From Chlorobiales bacterium (GTDB taxonomy: Bacteria > Bacteroidota > Chlorobiia > Chlorobiales > Chlorobiaceae): a DNA stretch of 5,147 nt. Under the pieces are notes generated by a model, which saw nothing but the letters and a program-made list of their open reading frames with translations, was not told where the DNA came from and did not search any database. Positions within the stretch are counted from its first letter, which is position 1. Every line of letters begins with the position of its first letter. The position numbers and the translations under genes were made by a program. Shown here piece by piece: positions 1-4,597 of the stretch. The stretch is from assembly GCA_022360415.1 (NCBI GenBank), contig JAKSDB010000165.1, forward strand, positions 1-5,147. Reading direction: 5' to 3'.

Positions 1-387
1 CATCGCGCCTTTTTCCCGGATCTCCCGCACGAGTTTTCTTGTGTCTATTCCGGCAAGTCCCGTGACTTCTGATTCCCTGAGATAGTCGTCCAGGCTTGCG
101 GTTGCCGCGAAATTGCTGTAGATCTGTGAAACTTCCCGAACAATAAGGGCGGACGCCCAGATTTTGCAGGATTCCCCGTCAGTGTCGTTAACCCCGTAAT
201 TGCCTATCAGAGGGTAGGTCATGACCACCATCTGGCCCGCGTAAGAGGGGTCGGTGATAATTTCCTGATATCCGGTATGCGATGTGTTGAAAACTACTTC
301 TCCGCCAGCCTCGCCGACATGCCCGAAAGCTTTGCCTTTATAGACCGAGCCGTTTTCAAGAACCAGTGTTGCGCGTGTAAACTGCAT
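1..387 (-). CDS. carA: Carbamoyl-phosphate synthase small (glutaminase) subunit, N-terminal part, cut by window edge
   Basis: CarA hydrolyses glutamine and passes ammonia to the large subunit CarB, making carbamoyl phosphate for pyrimidine and arginine synthesis in the cytoplasm. Only the first 129 codons are present; the family is about 360-390 residues, so the class I glutamine amidotransferase domain with its catalytic Cys lies outside the window. What is visible is the conserved N-terminal domain: FNTSHTGYQEIITDPSYAGQ at residues 33-52, TYPLIGNYGVN at 57-67, and GIDTRKLVREIREKGAM running to the window edge at 113-129. The frame is open from the ATG at 387 to base 1 with no stop. The start follows the yajC stop by 9 bases, so the two are probably co-transcribed. 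No strong ribosome site is seen directly before the ATG; an AAGGAA lies about a dozen bases upstream, inside the yajC end. The identification is confident; the 3' end cannot be judged. Confidence 0.95.
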   Translation of the reverse strand, partial: MQFTRATLVLENGSVYKGKAFGHVGEAGGEVVFNTSHTGYQEIITDPSYAGQMVVMTYPLIGNYGVNDTDGESCKIWASALIVREVSQIYSNFAATASLDDYLRESEVTGLAGIDTRKLVREIREKGAM

Positions 388-396
388 AGATGACTG

Positions 397-753
397 TTAT
401 TCCTTGCTCGCAAGCTTTTCGCCGGACTCCTGTTTTTCAGTCGTCGCAATGGCGGTGCGGTCAAACTTTATTTTCAGGTTGTCGGCAACCTGCACCAGAA
501 CGGTTTTTTTCTCCTCCTCTATCCCGGCCACGGTACCGTGCATACCGCCGATGGTAACGACTTTATCTCCGCGCTTGAGGCTTTCAAGAATTTTTTCGCG
601 CTCTTTCTGTTTTTTCTGCTGTGGACGGATAAGGAAAAAATAGAATACAACGAAAATCAGGATTAGCGGGACGAACGTCATAAATGGGTTGCCCGCCTGC
701 CCTGAACCGGGCTGTTCTCCCATAAGAATCAGGGAAAAAATAAGATGATGCAT
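397..753 (-). CDS. yajC: Sec translocon accessory protein YajC
   Basis: YajC is a small single-span inner-membrane protein that associates with SecDF and the SecYEG translocon during protein export. The 118-residue product has the family layout: a short N-terminus, one hydrophobic helix at about residues 26-42 (FVPLILIFVVFYFF core), then the signature RPQQKKQKERE at 43-53 on the cytoplasmic side, and the GDKVVTIGGMHGTV motif at 62-75 opening the small beta domain. The tail is charged and variable. The first 10 residues are also hydrophobic. A later in-frame ATG (codon 11) exists, but neither start has a good Shine-Dalgarno; I kept the longer form. secD/secF are not next to it here; carA follows directly downstream and the gene is preceded by the repeat-rich gap, which holds a possible promoter. 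Length and motifs are normal for the family. Confidence 0.95.
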   Translation of the reverse strand: MHHLIFSLILMGEQPGSGQAGNPFMTFVPLILIFVVFYFFLIRPQQKKQKEREKILESLKRGDKVVTIGGMHGTVAGIEEEKKTVLVQVADNLKIKFDRTAIATTEKQESGEKLASKE

Positions 754-799
754 GATATCTTGCTAAGGTTTGTTAATGGGTTGCGTTCCCAAAAGCGGA

Positions 800-828
800 A
801 AGATAAACTATTCAGTCAACTAATTCAA
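800..828 (-). promoter_or_regulatory. Possible sigma-70 type promoter for yajC-carA
   Basis: Read on the minus strand, TTGAAT (828-823) and TATCTT (805-800) each match four of six bases of the -35 and -10 consensus and are 17 bases apart. Initiation would fall about 40 bases upstream of the yajC ATG. This is a pattern match only; A+T-rich sequence yields such matches by chance. Confidence 0.3.
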
Positions 829-863
829 TGAGAAGTTCAGGGACAAGGTATGACAGCCAGATG

Positions 864-895
864 GCTGGATAGCTCGATAGCTTGCTAGCTCAATA
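864..895. repeat. Octamer tandem array, four degenerate copies of GCTSGATA
   Basis: Four successive 8-base units read GCTGGATA, GCTCGATA, GCTTGCTA, GCTCAATA. On the other strand this is a run of TATCSAGC-like units. The same unit family, in the opposite orientation, forms the array at 1070-1101, so the two arrays make an imperfect inverted repeat about 240 bases across. Just left of it, CAGCCA-GA-TGGCTG (854-867) is a small perfect palindrome that overlaps the first unit. Confidence 0.8.
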
Positions 896-897
896 GT

Positions 898-968
898 AAG
901 AAAGTCACGCCGCGCTTGATGCGGAATCCATCTTACAGGGTGATCCGGCATCCATACCAAGAAAGTCA
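898..968. repeat. REP-like block bounded by a perfect 10-base direct repeat (AAGAAAGTCA)
   Basis: AAGAAAGTCA occurs at 898-907 and again at 959-968. Between them lies a block resembling the widespread 'GTCAT-CCGCGCTTGATGCGG-AATCCA' type of intergenic palindromic repeat: CCGC at 910-913 can pair with GCGG at 921-924. A second degenerate half follows: TGATGCGGAATCCAT (917-931) and TGATCCGGCATCCAT (941-955) agree in 13 of 15 bases. The resemblance to REP-like families is from memory; the direct repeat is exact. Part of it (GTCA) belongs to the REP consensus itself, so it may not be a target duplication. Confidence 0.6.
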
Positions 969-994
969 AAAGGAAAAGGTCAAAAGGTAAAATG
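965..994. repeat. GTCAAAAG-type short tandem tract
   Basis: Units GTCAAAAG, GAAAAG, GTCAAAAG, GTAAAATG follow each other, giving a 14-base period with two exact GTCAAAAG copies. The core GTCAAAA reappears inverted in the tract at 3668-3695. Confidence 0.7.
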
Positions 995-1000
995 TGGTTC

Positions 1001-1018
1001 CCCGATCCCGATCCCCGA
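1001..1018. repeat. CCCGAT hexamer tract
   Basis: Two exact CCCGAT units followed by CCCCGA. Short, but it sits between two other short-period tracts and fits their style. Confidence 0.6.
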
Positions 1019-1026
1019 ACTTTTTT

Positions 1027-1050
1027 CGAGTACGATTACGAGTACGAAAA
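1027..1050. repeat. CGAGTA/CGATTA hexamer tract
   Basis: Four 6-base units: CGAGTA, CGATTA, CGAGTA, CGAAAA. The 13 bases CGAGTACGATTAC at 1027-1039 recur exactly, as the reverse complement, at 3620-3632 in the other repeat-rich gap. Confidence 0.75.
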
Positions 1051-1069
1051 AGTAGAAGCTTTTCCCCGC

Positions 1070-1101
1070 TGTCAAGCTGTCGAGCCATCAAGCTATCCAG
1101 C
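1070..1101. repeat. Octamer tandem array, inverted relative to the array at 864-895
   Basis: Four 8-base units: TGTCAAGC, TGTCGAGC, CATCAAGC, TATCCAGC. Against the reverse complement of 864-895, 24 of 32 positions agree, with the last unit TATCCAGC identical. The 13 bases CATCAAGCTATCC (1086-1098) recur exactly at 3649-3661. The array ends 28 bases past the tsaD stop, so it would be in the tsaD 3' transcript. Confidence 0.8.
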
Positions 1102-1129
1102 AGCTGTAACACTTCAACAAATAAACAAC

Positions 1130-2173
1130 TCAGTAACGATGCTCAAAGCTTGCGAAAGGAGCGACGTCGTAATTGTTCGGTGCCGCAATCCCGCGGGAGA
1201 GTTTCAGATCGGCAAGCGTGGCGATCATCGCGGCGTTGTCGGTTGAATAGATCGCTTTGGGAATAGAGAGGGTGATACCATGTTCGTTGCATGCGGACTC
1301 CATTTTTTCCCTCAGTCCCGAGTTGGCGCTGACCCCGCCTGCCACCGATATCGAGCCAATATTGAACTTCATTGCGGCCGCAACGGTTTTTTCGACAAGG
1401 ACATCGACGATAGCTTCCTGAATGGACGCGGCAATGTCGGGGATGTGCTGTTCGATGAATGCAGGTTCGCGGGTGTTTATGTAGTTCAGCACTGATGTTT
1501 TCAGGCCGGAGAAACTGAAATCGAAATTGTCCCGGTAGCTTTTGCTCGTTCGCGAACGTGAGGTAAGCGCACGCGGGAATTCGTGAAAATACGGGTCACC
1601 CTCGCCGGCAAGCCTGTCGATGACCGGCCCCGCCGGATAGTCCAGCCCAAGCATCTTGCCTGTTTTGTCGAACGCTTCTCCCGCGGCATCGTCAATGGTT
1701 CTGCCAATGACCCTGTAGTGCAGGTTCCTGTCCACGACACAAAGCAAGGTATGTCCTCCTGAAACGGTGAGTGAAACGAAGTTTTCCGCAGGGACAGCTT
1801 CATCGGGGGTTTCCTGAATAAAGCCGGAGAAAATATGCGCCTCAATGTGATTGACCGGAACAAGCGGTATCCCGAGTGACCAGGCAAGGCCCTGGGCGAA
1901 ACAAAGCCCGACCATGACCGCGCCGATGAGCCCCGGCCCTGCTGTTGCAGCTATGACATCAAGGTCGATTTTTTGTATATTGGCTTTGTTTACCGCGCTT
2001 TCGACAACTGATACGATAAGCCGTTCATGCTCCCGTGAAGCAAGTTCGGGGACGACTCCGCCGTAAGCTTTGTGGATAAGCTGGGAGCTGATAATGTTCG
2101 ACAGAACCCGGCCGTTCTGCAGAACAGCCGCCGATGTTTCATCACAACTGGTTTCGATCCCGAGAATGTTCAT
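1130..2173 (-). CDS. tsaD: tRNA N6-adenosine threonylcarbamoyltransferase TsaD (formerly Gcp/YgjD)
   Basis: TsaD transfers the threonylcarbamoyl group from threonylcarbamoyl-AMP to adenosine 37 of ANN-reading tRNAs, giving t6A; in bacteria it works with TsaB and TsaE in the cytoplasm. The 347-residue product is full length. Visible motifs in order: GIETSCDETSAAV at 5-17 (ASKHA fold start), the metal-binding HIEAH at 109-113, SGGHT at 138-142, DDAAGEAFDKTGKMLG at 161-176, FSFSGLKT at 219-226, VAGGVSANSGLR at 277-288, and TDNAAMIA at 311-318 whose Asp312 completes the iron site. The usual YPGGP is YPAGP here (179-183), a mild substitution. The ATG at 2173 gives the canonical 'MNILGIETSCDET' beginning; GGGGAT lies upstream on the minus strand, rather far (about 10 bases) for a ribosome site. 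It diverges from the gene at 2203 across 29 bases. The next gene on the same strand, yajC, is 376 bases away, so probably has its own promoter. Confidence 0.97.
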   Translation of the reverse strand: MNILGIETSCDETSAAVLQNGRVLSNIISSQLIHKAYGGVVPELASREHERLIVSVVESAVNKANIQKIDLDVIAATAGPGLIGAVMVGLCFAQGLAWSLGIPLVPVNHIEAHIFSGFIQETPDEAVPAENFVSLTVSGGHTLLCVVDRNLHYRVIGRTIDDAAGEAFDKTGKMLGLDYPAGPVIDRLAGEGDPYFHEFPRALTSRSRTSKSYRDNFDFSFSGLKTSVLNYINTREPAFIEQHIPDIAASIQEAIVDVLVEKTVAAAMKFNIGSISVAGGVSANSGLREKMESACNEHGITLSIPKAIYSTDNAAMIATLADLKLSRGIAAPNNYDVAPFASFEHRY

Positions 2174-2202
2174 CTGTAAAGTATCCCCATCGTATACGTG
2201 CC
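2174..2202. promoter_or_regulatory. 29-base divergent gap between tsaD and the small membrane gene
   Basis: This gap must carry, or overlap, transcription signals for two divergent genes. Its only notable element is the perfect 8-base palindrome CGTATACG (2191-2198), which contains a TATACG that could act as a -10 box in either direction. No matching -35 is clear on either side, so promoters may extend into the coding ends. Low confidence. Confidence 0.25.
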
Positions 2203-2421
2203 ATGGCCAAAGCTAAAAATAATAAACCAAGGGTCAAGATAAAGTTTCTCAATCTGTTGATTGTTCTGCTGGGCGCGGACATCATATTGCTCTTTGCTCC
2301 CGGTTACGGCATGCTCAACGCCGTTTTGAATCTCGATCCTGTTCTCAGCTGGGCGGCTCTTGTTGCGGGTATCCTTCTCGTTGTATGGGGTTTCAGGGGG
2401 CTTTACAGGAAGGTTTCCTGA
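2203..2421 (+). CDS. Small two-helix membrane protein, function unknown
   Basis: I do not recognise this family. The 72-residue product starts with a basic segment (MAKAKNNKPRVKIK), followed by a first hydrophobic helix at about 15-32 (LLIVLLGADIILLF), a short loop with APGYGMLNAVLNLDP, a second helix at about 48-64 (LSWAALVAGILLVVWGF) and a basic tail RGLYRKVS. By the positive-inside rule both ends would be cytoplasmic. The frame is open back to an ATG at 2134, but that longer form would overlap the tsaD start and add a non-conserved-looking stretch; I chose the ATG at 2203 because the membrane protein begins sensibly there. No Shine-Dalgarno precedes it. The gene lies 91 bases before the MoxR gene on the same strand and could be first in that operon, but nothing visible links their functions. 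Confidence 0.7.
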   Translation: MAKAKNNKPRVKIKFLNLLIVLLGADIILLFAPGYGMLNAVLNLDPVLSWAALVAGILLVVWGFRGLYRKVS

Positions 2422-2512
2422 GGAACAACCGTTTAATTCACTCGGAAGGCTGCTTGACCGCCAATAGTGAGGCAGGAGCAAAGTTTGAACGTAATCACAC
2501 GGGCCAGGGGCA

Positions 2513-3511
2513 ATGAAACATGACGCCGGACTTCAGGAATTGACAGGTGAGATCAGGAAAGCTTCCGCTTTTCTCGACAAAGCCTCTCGTCTGCTTTCGG
2601 AGCGTGTCATAGGGCAGAACAGGGTTCTTGAAAGGGTGTATATCGCGCTGCTTGCCAACGGCCATGTTCTTCTTGAAGGAGTGCCCGGCCTGGCCAAAAC
2701 GCTTATTGTCAGAACCTTCGCGTCGGCCATGAACCTTGCGTACCGGCGTATACAGTTTACCCCCGACATGCTTCCGGCAGATCTTGTGGGTACCATGGTG
2801 TATAACCCCAAAGAGATGGAGTTTTATCCCCGCAAAGGTCCGGTTTTTGCCAACATCATTCTTGCGGACGAAATAAACCGCTCGCCTGCGAAAGTACAAT
2901 CGGCGCTGCTCGAGGCAATGCAGGAGAGGCAGGTCACCATCGGCGACCGGTCGTTTCCGCTGCCCGGGCCGTTTATGGTGCTTGCCACACAGAACCCCGT
3001 CGAGCATGAGGGAACCTATCTTCTTCCTGAAGCACAGCTTGACCGGTTCATGATGAAGGTAATTGTTGAGTATCCCTCTTATGACGAGGAACTCGGCATC
3101 ATGGAGCGGTCCGCAACAACCGGTTTTCTTTCCGATGCTGCTCCGGTTGTCGAAAAGGGAGAGATAGAAAATGCCAGGGTGCTGATCGACCGCGTCTATG
3201 CTGACACCAGGGTCAAGCGCTACATAGTCGATCTTGTTACCACGTCGAGAAACCCGCTTTCCGCAGGATTGCAGTCGCTTGAAGAGATGATAGAGTACGG
3301 AGCGTCGCCGAGAGCTTCTATTTTTCTGCTTCTTGCCGCAAAAGCACACGCCTTTCTCCGACAGAGAGCTTACATAACTCCCGAGGATGTCAAGGAGGTG
3401 GCGCTTGATGTGCTCCGCCACCGCATTCGTCCCACATATGAAGCAGAAGCCGATAATGTAAAACCGGAAGATTGCATCCGTGAGATCCTCGCGCATGTGA
3501 AGGTGCCATAA
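2513..3511 (+). CDS. moxR: MoxR-family AAA+ ATPase
   Basis: MoxR proteins are cytoplasmic AAA+ ATPases thought to act as chaperones that assemble or activate partner complexes, often with vWA-domain proteins encoded next door. The 332-residue product is of normal length. Visible motifs: Walker A GVPGLAKT (56-63), the family segment QFTPDMLPADLVG (81-93), Walker B IILADEINR (115-123, Asp119-Glu120), sensor 1 LATQNP (157-162), LPEAQLDRFMMK (171-182) with the probable arginine finger Arg178, and sensor 2 GASPRAS (263-269, Arg267) in the helical lid. All catalytic positions look intact. The ATG at 2513 gives a typical N-terminus; the AGGGG just before it is only two bases from the ATG, closer than usual. 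The DUF58 gene follows after an unusually long 195-base repeat-bearing gap. The symbol is at family level; the true client is unknown. Confidence 0.93.
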   Translation: MKHDAGLQELTGEIRKASAFLDKASRLLSERVIGQNRVLERVYIALLANGHVLLEGVPGLAKTLIVRTFASAMNLAYRRIQFTPDMLPADLVGTMVYNPKEMEFYPRKGPVFANIILADEINRSPAKVQSALLEAMQERQVTIGDRSFPLPGPFMVLATQNPVEHEGTYLLPEAQLDRFMMKVIVEYPSYDEELGIMERSATTGFLSDAAPVVEKGEIENARVLIDRVYADTRVKRYIVDLVTTSRNPLSAGLQSLEEMIEYGASPRASIFLLLAAKAHAFLRQRAYITPEDVKEVALDVLRHRIRPTYEAEADNVKPEDCIREILAHVKVP

Positions 3512-3515
3512 GGCG

Positions 3516-3604
3516 GTGACGAGTAACAAGTGACAAGCAATTGAACAGTTAGTTACTAATGAATAATGGATTTTGCTCGTCACTCGTTACTGGTCACTTG
3601 TCAC
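3516..3604. repeat. Imperfect inverted repeat with 22-base arms made of heptamers
   Basis: The left arm 3516-3537 is three heptamers, GTGACGA, GTAACAA, GTGACAA, plus G. The right side is CTCGTCA, CTCGTTA, CTGGTCA, CTTGTCA plus C (3576-3604). In the best register (3516-3537 against 3576-3597) 19 of 22 bases pair, with a 38-base loop. Two of the three mismatches are A-C on the plus strand and would be U-G wobbles in a minus-strand RNA. A register shifted by one heptamer still pairs 17 of 22. Confidence 0.85.
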
Positions 3605-3619
3605 TCTATCAGCGAAGCG

Positions 3620-3632
3620 GTAATCGTACTCG
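3620..3632. repeat. Hexamer-family fragment, inverted copy of 1027-1039
   Basis: GTAATCGTACTCG is the exact reverse complement of CGAGTACGATTAC in the first gap. Confidence 0.65.
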
Positions 3633-3648
3633 GAGAAAGCGCTGTTTT

Positions 3649-3661
3649 CATCAAGCTATCC
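3649..3661. repeat. Octamer-family fragment, direct copy of 1086-1098
   Basis: CATCAAGCTATCC is identical in both gaps and in the same orientation; it spans one and a half octamer units of the CATCAAGC/TATCCAGC type. Confidence 0.65.
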
Positions 3662-3667
3662 GGTCGA

Positions 3668-3695
3668 TTTTGACTTTTCACTTTTGAAATTTGAC
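3668..3695. repeat. TTTTGAC-type heptamer tract next to the DUF58 start
   Basis: Four 7-base units: TTTTGAC, TTTTCAC, TTTTGAA, ATTTGAC. The reverse complement core GTCAAAA matches the tract at 965-994. The tract supplies an in-frame TGA (3692-3694), which sets the upstream limit for the DUF58 reading frame. Confidence 0.7.
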
Positions 3696-3706
3696 TTGCT
3701 TCTGCC

Positions 3707-4597
3707 ATGCAGCAAGGTGTTCGGAACATCAAAGACCTCGCCAGAACAATCCGGCACATCGAGATCCGTTCAAAGCGTCTGGTGAACGAACTCTTCAGCG
3801 GTGAATACCATTCGAGCTTCAAGGGGCGCGGCATCGAGTTCAGCAATGTACGGGAATATTCCTGGGGCGATGACGTGCGGACTATCGACTGGAACACCTC
3901 CGCTCGCAAAAACGACCTGTATGTCAAACTCTTTACCGAGGAGAGGGAAAGAACGCTGATGCTGATCCTCGACAGTTCGGGGTCGATGTTTTTCGGCAGC
4001 CGTCAGCGGACGAAGAAAGAGCTTGCGGCGGAAGCGGCGGCAGTACTTGCCTTCAGTGCGATCATGAACAATGACAAAGTAGGGCTGCTGATGTTTTCCG
4101 ACCGGGTCGAGAAGTTCATTCCACCGCGCAAGGGAAGGAGCCATGTACTGGTTATTCTCGAGGAGATCATAAGCCTTGAGGAGCGCGGCAGGAAAACCGA
4201 TATCAACGCTGCACTTTCCTTCGTTCGTTCCACCCTGAAGAGACAGTCTATTGTTTTTCTGCTGACGGATATGGTCGAAGAGCGTTACGAAAAAACAATG
4301 AAGATCGTCAATGCGAAACATGATTTTGTGGTTGTTCATCTTTGCGATCCGCTTGAAATGGAAGTTCCTCAAAGCGTTATCCTCGGACTGCGCGACCCCG
4401 AAACCAGGGATGAGATCGTTCTGGATGCTGCCGGGCTCAACGCCTTGAAGCGTTACAGAACGATGCGGCAGGCGCAGCGCGAGAAAGTGAAAAAAACGCT
4501 CGAGAGCCTGAACATCGACGCTATTTATCTTCAGACAAACCGTTCCATTATCGGTGCGCTCAACAGGTTTTTCCGGTATCGTGAAAAGAAAGTCTGA
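3707..4597 (+). CDS. DUF58 protein with von Willebrand factor A-like fold
   Basis: DUF58 proteins are regular partners of MoxR ATPases; their exact role is unsettled, and many carry a vWA-like metal site. The 296-residue product shows the DUF58 signature from GEYHSSFKGRG (32-42) through EFSNVREYSWGDDVRTIDWN (44-63) to TSAR (64-67). A complete-looking MIDAS follows: DSSGSM (89-94, Asp89/Ser91/Ser93), Thr164 in GRKTDI, and Asp188 in LLTDM. There is no membrane helix, so it is of the short soluble class. The ATG at 3707 is the first possible start after an in-frame TGA at 3692, and it gives an N-terminus of family length leading into IRHIEIRSKRLVNELF. No Shine-Dalgarno precedes it, because a repeat tract abuts the start. 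The end overlaps or nearly touches the next gene, indicating co-transcription downstream. Confidence 0.92.
   Translation: MQQGVRNIKDLARTIRHIEIRSKRLVNELFSGEYHSSFKGRGIEFSNVREYSWGDDVRTIDWNTSARKNDLYVKLFTEERERTLMLILDSSGSMFFGSRQRTKKELAAEAAAVLAFSAIMNNDKVGLLMFSDRVEKFIPPRKGRSHVLVILEEIISLEERGRKTDINAALSFVRSTLKRQSIVFLLTDMVEERYEKTMKIVNAKHDFVVVHLCDPLEMEVPQSVILGLRDPETRDEIVLDAAGLNALKRYRTMRQAQREKVKKTLESLNIDAIYLQTNRSIIGALNRFFRYREKKV

Larger units (their letters stand above)
754..1129. other. 376-base gene-free stretch: mosaic of short-period repeats between tsaD and yajC
   Basis: No credible gene lies here: short plus-strand ORFs starting near 992 run over the repeats and into the antisense of tsaD. From left to right it holds a possible yajC promoter (800-828), an octamer array (864-895), a REP-like block flanked by a 10-base direct repeat (898-968), a GTCAAAAG tract (965-994), CCCGAT hexamers (1001-1018), CGAGTA/CGATTA hexamers (1027-1050) and a second octamer array in the opposite orientation (1070-1101). 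Bases 754-799 look like a plain 5' leader of yajC and 1102-1129 show nothing further. I see no tRNA, riboswitch or clear intrinsic terminator for tsaD. Confidence 0.8.
3512..3706. other. 195-base repeat-bearing gap between moxR and the DUF58 gene
   Basis: No gene is visible. It holds a heptamer-built inverted repeat (3516-3604), a hexamer fragment (3620-3632), an octamer fragment (3649-3661) and a TTTTGAC-type heptamer tract (3668-3695) that ends 11 bases before the DUF58 ATG. The inverted repeat is not followed by a T-run, so it does not look like an intrinsic terminator. Confidence 0.8.

Noticed and set aside
864..1101. CRISPR array
   Set aside because: Units are only 6-8 bases, degenerate and directly adjacent; there are no repeat-spacer alternations of about 60-70 bases and no cas gene.
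992..1266. Overlapping plus-strand ORFs of 84-90 codons near the tsaD 3' end
   Set aside because: They start inside the hexamer repeats and continue antisense to tsaD; the predicted peptides reflect the repeats (for example alternating Asp/Pro and Tyr/Glu).
2134..2202. Longer 95-codon form of the small membrane protein
   Set aside because: The added 23 residues overlap the tsaD start in antisense and do not resemble a membrane-protein N-terminus; the ATG at 2203 begins a sensible basic leader before the first helix.
2495..3583. 362-codon open frame antisense to moxR
   Set aside because: The opposite strand encodes a complete MoxR ATPase with all motifs; the antisense product is low-complexity, rich in His/Arg/Cys/Gly, with no recognisable domain.
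3516..3597. Rho-independent terminator after moxR
   Set aside because: The loop is 38 bases and the stem is followed by TTGTCACTC, not a T-run; the arms are repeat units rather than a compact G+C stem.
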